A stretch of DNA of 64,000 bases, from assembly GCA_025267735.1 (NCBI GenBank), contig CM046299.1, forward strand, positions 26,190,468 to 26,254,467. Direction: 5' to 3'. This stretch comes from Mactra quadrangularis (taxonomy: Eukaryota > Mollusca > Bivalvia > Venerida > Mactridae). Below are positions 1 to 6,463 of this stretch, one piece after another. The notes beneath the pieces were generated by a model that saw nothing but the letters and a program-made list of their open reading frames with translations, was not told the DNA's origin and did not search any database. A program made the translations under genes and the position numbers. The stretch's first letter is position 1. Each line of letters begins with the position of its first letter.

Positions 1-282
1 TGCCTTGGCAGTGAAGTTACCCTGCCCGTTCACCTTCCTCAGAGCTGCATACACAGATGGCCTAAAAGTAAAAAAGGAAGAAAATTGTCAGTCTTAAGAA
101 AAATACTTAATTTCTTAATGCAGAAAAGAGCTATTGTTATAAAACAGAAAAAGTTAAGTGAAGTTTTGAAAAAAAACTTACCTTGAACACCCCACTGCTT
201 GAGCAATAGCCGTCACCGAAAGACCTTGGTCATGCAAAAGCTTGCATGCGTACCTCTTCTGTTCTCTTGCTTGCGCCATCAT
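1..282 (-). CDS. 5' part of a split gene encoding a helix-turn-helix protein (partial)
   Basis: On the minus strand, exon 1 runs from the ATG at 282 (a second ATG follows at 279) down to 182. A 120-bp intron spans 181-62, and exon 2 runs from 61 off the left edge. The splice falls inside an Arg codon (AG|G). Exon 1 ends with GLSVTAIAQAVGCSR and exon 2 continues PSVYAALRKVNGQ. Together they make a homeodomain-like helix-turn-helix: helix around SVTAIAQAVG, turn at CSR, recognition helix PSVYAALRKV. This pattern is typical of Tc1/mariner-type transposase N-termini and other small DNA-binding proteins. A basic stretch (AREQKRYACKLL) precedes it. Upstream of the ATG the frame stays open to a TAG at about 313, whose AG could instead be an acceptor, so the true start may lie in an earlier exon. 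Whether it belongs to a transposon or a host gene cannot be told, because the rest is outside the window. Confidence 0.6.
62..181 (-). other. Spliceosomal intron of the helix-turn-helix gene
   Basis: Read on the minus strand, the donor is AAG|GTAAGTTTTTT and the acceptor is CTTTTAG|GCC. The intron is 120 bp, AT-rich, and joins two open frames into one uninterrupted helix-turn-helix. Without splicing, the frame meets a TAA in the donor itself (G-TAA-G). It is the clearest evidence in the window that this is eukaryotic DNA. Confidence 0.65.
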
Positions 283-985
283 CAGGAAAAACTGTTCAAC
301 TTCATAAGTAGTCTATTGGGACATAAAGAGCTTCGGAGAAGCAAAATGTATGGGTTATTTTGTTTTTTGTTTATGAGAGCTGTTACGGTTTCAGTTTAGT
401 TATTCACTGAAAACTTGAAACTTTTGTGGAGAATTTTATTGGTATGCAATTAAACTAACTTTTTTCATTAAAAACTGCCTTTTGATTATAAAAGGGAGAT
501 AATATGAAAGAACATAATTGGAGGTTCATGTTAAACTGGTTTTTTGTTGTGGAACGAATAATATATGTAACATTTCTCTTAGTATACTCAAAAACATAGA
601 AATTTAACATGTGTAAAGAAACTTTTGGACCCCAGTGTACATTGTCACGAACTCTAACAGTGACATTTTAACAACATCTGTGTTGTTGGACCAATTTTGA
701 TTTTACAGTTACTGATATTGAGAGAACTTTTTTTAAAGCACTAACCTTAACATTTCATTCATGTATATTAAATGTATGTAACTTCATGTAGGTTTCTTTG
801 CTAAATTTTGCTAAAATATCATTTGAAACCATTTGTAGTACAGTGTTACATGAATTTATTTCATTTTTATGTATGACATATACTGTAATTATGTTATTTA
901 TTAATTGTATAATAAAAAAAGACTTGTAAAATTCTGATTTTTTTTAAATCAGTACATAGAATATGTATTCTATTCTTTCCTCTGA
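283..985. other. AT-rich non-coding stretch
   Basis: I see no convincing gene on either strand. The only recognisable signal is AATAAA at 911-916 on the + strand, a possible polyadenylation signal with no visible gene to serve. The part next to 282 may hold the promoter or an upstream intron of the minus-strand gene. Confidence 0.5.
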
Positions 986-1048
986 AAATCTGACCAGGTA
1001 TTGTATATACATGACATGGCCAAGTCGATACCACTGGTTGGTCAAATT

Positions 1049-1120
1049 GGTAATAATAATGATACGCACCTGACCGCCCTTACTGATTGCACAGAACGCT
1101 ACCTTGCAGTCGAGCGTATG
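1049..1120 (+). pseudogene. Diverged relic of the array unit's downstream segment
   Basis: This stretch aligns with the array unit around the end of the extension frame (about 3943-4014 in the first unit). Shared words include TTACTGATTG, GGTAATAAT, and matching blocks around CGAG-ATATG. Read as protein it gives THLTALTDC and RYLAVERM, against THVTALTDC and RFLAIEHM in the array. The relic has ACA where the array has its TAA stop and lacks about two codons there. Its frame is open from 986 to the TAG at 1139-1141, with an ATG at 1016. It may be a fragment of an older unit, or of a dispersed repeat that also contributed to the unit. No match to ORF1 or to the promoter is visible around it. Confidence 0.55.
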
Positions 1121-1286
1121 ACCCTTAACTGGTCAATCTAGCATTTTTGCGTGTCTGAACACCCCTTCAAAATAACCACCACAGCCTTGAAATTGGTGTT
1201 TTAACTGGATTTAGTGAATTTTACTGTCGGAAAGTTGTCCCAAAAATGACCTTTTTTCGCGTGCCTCCCCGGTCAAAATATATCTC

Positions 1287-1345
1287 GGGGGGGGGGGTCC
1301 CAAAGGGGGGATGTGCCACCCTTTGTTGCTGGGGTTTGAAGGGGG
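1287..1345 (+). other. G-run cluster, possible G-quadruplex
   Basis: There are four G-runs within 59 bp: 11 G at 1287-1297, 6 at 1305-1310, 4 at 1331-1334 and 5 at 1341-1345. The middle loop is 20 nt, longer than usual for a stable quadruplex. The rest of 1142-1430 holds no gene that I can see. Confidence 0.4.
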
Positions 1346-1430
1346 CGCAAAAAATCAGGGTCATTGTGTGCAGAAAAATCACGAAAAATGACATGGCTAG
1401 TTAATGCCTTAACATACAATGGTAAATAGA

Positions 1431-2006
1431 TTAAGGTGGGTCGGTACCTTACTCGGAGAAAAAAAAAGAAAAAAATATTATGTACACCGATTATGATATA
1501 AGTTGGCAGGCATATACCTTCATGCTTCTTGTTTGTTATTTGGGTAACCTTAGTGACGTTGTAGTTCTTTTCACGACGTCATGGACGTCACAATGGTTCG
1601 CGCTATAAACAGGCATGCAAGTGCATTAAACCCACATATTTAAACTAATGAATGTCCGAGGCCAATGATAATTGTACCAAAATGTTTCTGAAATGTTGTT
1701 GCAAACAATTAATTTGTTCCGATTATCTAAATATCTCGTAAGACGTAAATATTCTACATTTTATAACTGAATTCAGGGTTTTCACGTCTAAAAGGTTTCA
1801 CCAATTGCCGAGTTATAACGTTTATTTTCATATTAATGCAGAACGGTGGTCAAATGCATATCACGATTTTTGAAAAGTACACACCTTCCGTGTCGTTTTA
1901 ATGCAATAAAAAAAGGGAAGTGAACGTTCTCAGTTTTTCACAATTTCACGTTCTAAGTAAAATTACCTTCATAACATCGACGTTAATATTACGTTGCGCT
2001 GACGTT
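1431..2006 (+). repeat. Left arm of the foldback element
   Basis: The arm starts TTAAGGTGGG and ends around ACGTTGCGCTGACGTT (1991-2006). It is the inverted partner of 2174-2736. It includes a TGACGT/ACGTCA-rich part near 1550-1600 that is mirrored near 2570-2620. Confidence 0.7.
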
Positions 2007-2173
2007 ATGATTTTGCTTTATTTATGTAATTTTATTGTAAATTAAATTTTGTAGTTTCTTTCCTGTTATTAATTAATTTCTTTTGACACTCAACGTCTGA
2101 TCTATTCAAAATTAATTTAACATAAGTCAATAGAAGTCCGTTTCTACTTTTTTTGCAACAAATGTTTTAATCA

Positions 2174-2736
2174 CAACGTCAGCGCAACGTCATTGCAATG
2201 ATGGTAATTTTTCTTTGAACTCGATATTGTGAAAAACTGAGAACGTTCACTTCCCTTTTTTATTGCATTAAAATGACACGGAAGGTGTGTACTTTTCAAA
2301 AATCGTGATAAGAATTTGACCATCGTTCTGCATTAATATGAAAATAAACGTTACAACTCGGCAATTGGAGAAACCTATAGACGTGAAAACCCTGCATTCA
2401 GTAATGAAATGTAGAATCTTTACGATCGACGGGATATTTAGATAATCGGAACAAATTAATTGTATGCAACAACATTTCAGAAACATTTTGGTATAATTAT
2501 CATTGGCCTCGGACATCCATTATTTTAAATATGTGGGTTTAATGTTCTTGCATGCCTGTTTATAGCGCGAACCATTGTGACGTCCATGACGTCGTGAAAA
2601 TAACTACAACGTCACTAAGGTTACCCGAAAAACAAACAAGAAGCATGAAGGTATATGCCTGCCAACTTATATCATAATCGGTGTACATAATATTTTTTTC
2701 GATTTTTTCTCCGAGTAAGGTACCGACCCACCTTAA
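2174..2736 (-). repeat. Right arm of the foldback element
   Basis: Inverted copy of the left arm, starting AACGTCAGCGCAACGT and ending CCGACCCACCTTAA. Differences from the left arm are scattered single bases and small indels, so this is an old insertion and not a recent palindrome. Confidence 0.7.
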
Positions 2737-2800
2737 GTGATTGAGTGAATTATGACGTGAGAATGAGGATTTCCTCGCTCTCTGTCATTGCATACCAGTA

Positions 2801-3089
2801 GCCTGTTCAATTACCTAAAACGTTCCGTAACGATACATTCGGAACTCCTCAGCCATTCGCTGCGAATAATCTCGGAAATATTTAGACGCTATTTTGAAAC
2901 TACCGAAATACACGATCGTTTAGGCATTTCGTGATGTTTCGTTTTTAGTACGTAAATTTTGAAACATCTCTCATTGTCTTAACGATTGTATATTTGTTTC
3001 TTAAATTTGATTATTTGCAGCGAATGGCCGAGGATTTCCGAATGTATCGTTATGGAACGATTTGGAACGTTTAGGGTAATTGAACAGGC
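2801..3089. mobile_element. Short inverted-repeat element (MITE-like) bounded by TA
   Basis: The left end GCCTGTTCAATTACC is mirrored by the right end GGTAATTGAACAGGC, apart from small differences. The similarity runs about 75-80 bp inwards: ATTCGCTGCGAATAA at the left pairs with the block around TTATTTGCAGCGAAT at the right. TA lies directly outside both ends (2799-2800 and 3090-3091), the target duplication typical of Tc1/mariner-type elements. At 289 bp it has no room for a transposase and no open frame. Confidence 0.65.
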
Positions 3090-3091
3090 TA

Positions 3092-3336
3092 CATGTTTTA
3101 TATGACCGTATAACTGCTAATAATAAGGGGTCCCTTTAAAGGTGATGTTTCGACACCTTGTAATTGTATAGACATTATGTATTTATGGTGGAGTGTTTTT
3201 ACTAATTTATCATTTTTATTATTTATCTTTTTGTACAACGCCATTGGGTATGTAATATAGAAATAGGCGTTTAATCAAATGAAGAAGTCAAAGTTTTAAG
3301 TTTAAATATGTAATCTAGAATTCAGTCTCTTTCCAG
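3092..3336. other. AT-rich spacer up to the array edge
   Basis: This stretch does not match the promoter or 3' part of the array unit. Its last bases are CTCTTTCCAG directly before the ATG of copy 1. That looks like a splice acceptor, whereas the array copies have CTCTCAAG there. The 18-mer at 3314-3331 repeats codons 3-8 of the gene (3343-3360) with one mismatch. Confidence 0.6.
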
Positions 3337-3666
3337 ATGCCTTCTAGAATTCAATCTCTTGACAAGCGATTCACCCTGAGTGAATCTGAACGGCGTTTTC
3401 ACCAAGCTTGCGACCAGATAGTGATGCTCAACAAGCGACTCGGTGATGTACAGAAACGCTACAAGGCAGCAAAACGTACCAACAACAGATCATTTCGCTA
3501 CAATTTGCGATTGAAGCTGGCTGTCATAGAAGGAGCTAGAAATATGTACTACGAGTATGCCTACGCCAAGGCTGACAAGGTTGCTGAGCTTCGACGTGAG
3601 TTATTTGATGAGTCAGTAGAGATTGTGTCAGGCTCCGATTCGGAGTACTCAACTGACTCAGAATGA
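3337..3666 (+). CDS. Array gene copy 1, edge copy without the array promoter
   Basis: 109 codons, with the private change R22H (CGC to CAC, a CpG transition). Unlike every other copy it has no TATA box, hairpin region or 5' UTR of the array type upstream; the flank sequence ends TTTCCAG directly at the ATG, with C and not A at -3. Unless the flank supplies a promoter or an upstream exon splices in here, it is probably silent. The sequence downstream of the ATG is the full array unit, so the truncation is on the 5' side only. Confidence 0.6.
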   Translation: MPSRIQSLDKRFTLSESERRFHQACDQIVMLNKRLGDVQKRYKAAKRTNNRSFRYNLRLKLAVIEGARNMYYEYAYAKADKVAELRRELFDESVEIVSGSDSEYSTDSE

Positions 3667-3981
3667 CTCTATTTGGATGTAATTCGCAAGTCGTTTTCCA
3701 CAAACGGCCCTTTTCAGAGCCAACCCAATTTATCGAAAGAATTATTTCTCAAACGATATGTCAAACATGCACGTAGTCATCACAATCTAAGCACCTTCAC
3801 GAGGCGCACATGCCTTCTGTCCCCCGCACACATTAAATACAGTTTTTTGTCACATTACGTCATTGTTAACAATTATGTTCACTTTAAAAATAATGAAATA
3901 TATAGTATGCGAACAATTAAATCATTGCTTCGAAGTCGTAATAATTACAATACGCACGTGACCGCTCTTACTGATTGTTAA
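3667..3981 (+). other. In-frame extension beyond the TGA stop (segment 2, 104 codons)
   Basis: The frame of ORF1 continues after TGA with CTC TAT TTG and stays open for 104 codons to TAA at 3979-3981. There is no ATG near its start, so independent translation would need a TTG start, which is not expected in an animal. It is preserved at the same offset (ATG +331 to +645) in all 43 copies. Changes seen are Glu to Gly (copy 4), Arg to Gly (copies 4 and 7), His to Tyr and Thr to Ser (copy 37), Asn to Ser (copy 41), plus a silent Leu CTG/CTT difference in nine copies. It could be the remains of a once longer gene, a read-through product, or chance. Its C-terminal peptide THVTALTDC recurs in the left-flank relic. 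Confidence 0.35.
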
Positions 3982-4146
3982 GAACAACAGCGCTTCTTAG
4001 CAATCGAGCATATGAAGCGTTTTCGACTTAGAAATGATGTTGCATCATGTCGCGTATTGTTTATCCATAATCAAATATTACTCACTTATAACACACTGAA
4101 TTCGAACACAATGTTGTGTGCGCGCATGCGCGCACAACTGTTGTAA
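3982..4146 (+). other. In-frame extension beyond the TAA (segment 3, 54 codons)
   Basis: The same frame runs on after TAA for 54 codons to TAA at 4144-4146, beginning EQQRFLAIEHMKRF. In copies 4, 7 and 17 the codon after that Met is TAG (8212-8214, 12408-12410, 26395-26397), so the segment is not kept intact everywhere. The peptide RFLAIEHM parallels RYLAVERM in the left-flank relic. It is most likely a relic of coding sequence or chance, and not a translated product now. Confidence 0.25.
4115..4136. promoter_or_regulatory. Perfect GC-rich palindrome: NRF-1-type site and Z-DNA candidate
   Basis: Positions 4117-4136 form a perfect 20-bp palindrome, and 4115-4136 alternate pyrimidine and purine throughout, the pattern that favours Z-DNA. 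The centre CGCGCATGCGCG (4121-4132) fits the animal NRF-1 consensus YGCGCAYGCGCR exactly. Flanking TTGT/ACAA words extend an imperfect inverted repeat to about 45 bp. It lies about 600 bp upstream of the next gene and recurs in every unit. It could be a distal promoter element, or a structure near the transcript end. Confidence 0.5.
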
Positions 4147-4161
4147 CACAACGATTCGTTC

Positions 4162-4169
4162 TTTTTTTT
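4162..4169 (+). repeat. Length-variable T-tract
   Basis: 8 T here. Other units have 7 (for example units 2, 7, 10, 13, 17) or 9 (unit 3), and unit 4 has an interrupted tract (TTTTTAT). This accounts for all 1-2 bp differences in regular unit length. With the following AATATAATACAG|GT it also resembles a splice acceptor. Confidence 0.8.
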
Positions 4170-4240
4170 CAATATAATACAGGTATCAAAGTCGCACCCC
4201 TTTACGATGATGCTCTAGTTCAAATTATTGTTAACGTATC

Positions 4241-4246
4241 AATAAA
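4241..4246 (+). terminator. Polyadenylation signal AATAAA, proximal
   Basis: Canonical AATAAA about 575 bp after the ORF1 stop, repeated in every unit. With a start site near the initiator it would give an mRNA of roughly 0.95 kb whose 3' UTR includes both extension segments. Confidence 0.5.
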
Positions 4247-4280
4247 ATGCACAATTACATAGTTTCAAATTAATAATTGT

Positions 4281-4292
4281 CCGCCATTTGCG
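4281..4292 (+). promoter_or_regulatory. CCGCCATTTGCG box, first copy
   Basis: A 12-bp word present twice in each unit, 178 bp apart (4281-4292 and 4459-4470). The GCCAT core resembles YY1/Pleiohomeotic sites, but the 3' side is not a perfect fit. Both copies lie between the 3' part of one gene and the promoter of the next. Confidence 0.35.
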
Positions 4293-4441
4293 ACTCCGAT
4301 TAGCGTTTCCACGGACTATTACCATTTGAGTATTTTAAGTTCAAATAATTCAATTTCGTGCCGCAATTTTCCCTGGAATTGTTGTCTACGTAATTATATT
4401 TTGTCTTTGAGTATTTTTCATTTATTAAAATTCAGAATTAT

Positions 4442-4447
4442 AATAAA
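4442..4447 (+). terminator. Polyadenylation signal AATAAA, distal
   Basis: Second AATAAA in the unit, 201 bp after the first and just before the second CCGCCATTTGCG box. It may be a back-up 3' end or chance in AT-rich DNA. Confidence 0.35.
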
Positions 4448-4458
4448 ACTTAATTAAG

Positions 4459-4470
4459 CCGCCATTTGCG
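4459..4470 (+). promoter_or_regulatory. CCGCCATTTGCG box, second copy
   Basis: Direct repeat of the box at 4281-4292, lying 198 bp before the TATA box. Confidence 0.35.
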
Positions 4471-4514
4471 TATATTGCGTACAACATCAAATGTCGTGTT
4501 CAGTCATGCGTCAA

Positions 4515-4648
4515 TGTTTGACAAATACACAGTTAATCTAATCAAACACGTCACGGTGATTAATTGTCGATAATCACATGCCATTGTAGAGTTAACGACA
4601 CGAGTTAATTAATCAACGTGTCATCTCAATAACTCTACGTGTCAAACA
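4515..4648. promoter_or_regulatory. Nested dyad promoter region upstream of the TATA box
   Basis: The outer arms TGTTTGAC (4515-4522) and GTCAAACA (4641-4648) enclose two hairpins. One pairs GTGATTA (4556-4562) with TAATCAC (4571-4577). The other pairs GTAGAGTTA (4586-4594) with TAACTCTAC (4630-4638) and has an inner stem GACACG (4597-4602) with CGTGTC (4617-4622). CGTGTCA occurs twice (4617-4623, 4638-4644), with the related ACACGTCACGG near 4546. Such symmetry suggests binding sites for dimeric factors or a cruciform. Variants are rare: G to T in the stem before copies 25 and 31, and C to G in the second CGTGTCA before copy 6. Confidence 0.5.
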
Positions 4649-4667
4649 TGCATGCACTTTCTCTGTC

Positions 4668-4675
4668 TATAAAAT
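4668..4675 (+). promoter_or_regulatory. TATA box (TATAAAAT)
   Basis: TATAAAAT followed by the GC-rich AGGGTCGCGGC, 68 bp before the ATG of copy 2. The same element stands 68 bp before the ATG in copies 2-43 and is missing before copy 1. Its spacing to the initiator-like site matches a focused RNA polymerase II core promoter. Confidence 0.75.
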
Positions 4676-4697
4676 AGGGTCGCGGCACAATTTCAAA

Positions 4698-4704
4698 TCA
4701 TACA
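4698..4704 (+). promoter_or_regulatory. Initiator-like site and probable transcription start
   Basis: TCATACA lies 30 bp downstream of the first base of the TATA box, with the A at 4700 as the likely +1. It predicts a 36-nt 5' UTR ending CTCTCAAG before the ATG. The start site is inferred from spacing alone. Confidence 0.5.
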
Positions 4705-4735
4705 TTATTTGTATTTGTCTTGATAATCTCTCAAG

Positions 4736-5065
4736 ATGCCTTCTAGAATTCAATCTCTTGACAAGCGATTCACCCTGAGTGAATCTGAACGGCGTTTTCG
4801 CCAAGCTTGCGACCAGATAGTGATGCTCAACAAGCGACTCGGTGATGTACAGAAACGCTACAAGGCAGCAAAACGTACCAACAACAGATCATTTCGCTAC
4901 AATTTGCGATTGAAGCTGGCTGTCATAGAAGGAGCTAGAAATATGTACTACGAGTATGCCTACGCCAAGGCTGACAAGGTTGCTGAGCTTCGACGTGAGT
5001 TATTTGATGAGTCAGTAGAGATTGTGTCAGGCTCCGATTCGGAGTACTCAACTGACTCAGAATGA
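4736..5065 (+). CDS. Array gene copy 2 (reference): small basic protein with acidic Ser-rich tail, unknown function
   Basis: I do not recognise the family. The 109-residue protein has no signal peptide and no membrane segment. Residues 1-13 are a short basic lead (MPSRIQSLDKRFT). Residues 14-90 are predicted helical and rich in Arg and Lys, with leucine/isoleucine/valine spacing that could form coiled coil around 28-41 and 57-65, and an aromatic patch MYYEYAYAKA at 70-79. Residues 91-109 are acidic and serine-rich (SGSDSEYSTDSE), with several casein-kinase-2-type sites. The only cysteine is C25. The basic body with an acidic tail would suit a nucleic-acid- or chromatin-binding protein, which is inference. 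The ATG has A at -3 and is the first in the predicted transcript, after a TATA box and initiator. The gene has no intron in this frame and ends in TGA. The protein sequence is the array consensus, shared by most copies. Confidence 0.8.
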   Translation: MPSRIQSLDKRFTLSESERRFRQACDQIVMLNKRLGDVQKRYKAAKRTNNRSFRYNLRLKLAVIEGARNMYYEYAYAKADKVAELRRELFDESVEIVSGSDSEYSTDSE

Positions 5066-6133
5066 CTCTATTTGGATGTAATTCGCAAGTCGTTTTCCAC
5101 AAACGGCCCTTTTCAGAGCCAACCCAATTTATCGAAAGAATTATTTCTCAAACGATATGTCAAACATGCACGTAGTCATCACAATCTAAGCACCTTCACG
5201 AGGCGCACATGCCTTCTGTCCCCCGCACACATTAAATACAGTTTTTTGTCACATTACGTCATTGTTAACAATTATGTTCACTTTAAAAATAATGAAATAT
5301 ATAGTATGCGAACAATTAAATCATTGCTTCGAAGTCGTAATAATTACAATACGCACGTGACCGCTCTTACTGATTGTTAAGAACAACAGCGCTTCTTAGC
5401 AATCGAGCATATGAAGCGTTTTCGACTTAGAAATGATGTTGCATCATGTCGCGTATTGTTTATCCATAATCAAATATTACTCACTTGTAACACACTGAAT
5501 TCGAACACAATGTTGTGTGCGCGCATGCGCGCACAACTGTTGTAACACAACGATTCGTTCTTTTTTTCAATATAATACAGGTATCAAAGTCGCACCCCTT
5601 TACGATGATGCTCTAGTTCAAATTATTGTTAACGTATCAATAAAATGCACAATTACATAGTTTCAAATTAATAATTGTCCGCCATTTGCGACTCCGATTA
5701 GCGTTTCCACGGACTATTACCATTTGAGTATTTTAAGTTCAAATAATTCAATTTCGTGCCGCAATTTTCCCTGGAATTGTTGTCTACGTAATTATATTTT
5801 GTCTTTGAGTATTTTTCATTTATTAAAATTCAGAATTATAATAAAACTTAATTAAGCCGCCATTTGCGTATATTGCGTACAACATCAAATGTCGTGTTCA
5901 GTCATGCGTCAATGTTTGACAAATACACAGTTAATCTAATCAAACACGTCACGGTGATTAATTGTCGATAATCACATGCCATTGTAGAGTTAACGACACG
6001 AGTTAATTAATCAACGTGTCATCTCAATAACTCTACGTGTCAAACATGCATGCACTTTCTCTGTCTATAAAATAGGGTCGCGGCACAATTTCAAATCATA
6101 CATTATTTGTATTTGTCTTGATAATCTCTCAAG

Positions 6134-6463
6134 ATGCCTTCTAGAATTCAATCTCTTGACAAGCGATTCACCCTGAGTGAATCTGAACGGCGTTTTCGCC
6201 AAGCTTGCGACCAGATAGTGATGCTCAACAAGCGACTCGGTGATGTACAGAAACGCTACAAGGCAGCAAAACGTACCAACAACAGATCATTTCGCTACAA
6301 TTTGCGATTGAAGCTGGCTGTCATAGAAGGAGCTAGAAATATGTACTACGAGTATGCCTACGCCAAGGCTGACAAGGTTGCTGAGCTTCGACGTGAGTTA
6401 TTTGATGAGTCAGTAGAGATTGTGTCAGGCTCCGATTCGGAGTACTCAACTGACTCAGAATGA
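6134..6463 (+). CDS. Array gene copy 3
   Basis: Consensus protein. Its unit carries the CTT (silent Leu) variant in the extension and the longest T-tract, 9 T, giving the only 1400-bp unit. Confidence 0.8.
   Translation: MPSRIQSLDKRFTLSESERRFRQACDQIVMLNKRLGDVQKRYKAAKRTNNRSFRYNLRLKLAVIEGARNMYYEYAYAKADKVAELRRELFDESVEIVSGSDSEYSTDSE

Larger units (their letters stand above)
1431..2736. mobile_element. Foldback / long-inverted-repeat DNA element bounded by TTAA
   Basis: The two ends are inverted copies: TTAAGGTGGGTCGGTACC at the left, and its reverse complement ending in TTAA at 2733-2736 at the right. The arms stay alignable inwards for about 570 bp each (roughly 1431-2006 and 2174-2736), with many mismatches and small indels, around an AT-rich centre of about 167 bp. 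TTAA at both outer ends fits a TTAA target duplication, as in piggyBac-type non-autonomous elements, but TTAA may instead be part of the repeat. No transposase is encoded. An 82-codon minus-strand frame in the right arm (2268-2516) is cut to 29 codons in the left arm (from 1652), so I do not call it a gene. Confidence 0.75.

Noticed and set aside
199..399. 66-codon + strand ORF
   Set aside because: It runs antisense over exon 1 and the upstream region of the minus-strand helix-turn-helix gene, which has the better protein signal.
1984..1992. TAATATTAC, the nonanucleotide of rolling-circle virus origins, near the centre of the foldback element
   Set aside because: Nine AT-rich bases are easily met by chance. 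The mirrored arm does not keep it, and no replication initiator gene is present.
2268..2516. 82-codon minus-strand ORF
   Set aside because: It lies wholly in the right arm of the foldback element. The matching start in the left arm (1652) is stopped after 29 codons, and the peptide shows no domain.
3310..3325. tRNA or 5S-type polymerase III promoter inside the unit (GCTTCGAAGTC resembling a B box, near 3928)
   Set aside because: The resemblance is partial, there is no A box at suitable spacing and no cloverleaf. The coordinates given here mark only the flank; the B-box-like word itself is in the extension segment.
3673..3981. Independent 102-residue gene starting at TTG
   Set aside because: TTG starts are a bacterial convention and the context is animal-like. 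There is no separate promoter and the frame is the continuation of ORF1, so I list it as an extension and not as a gene.
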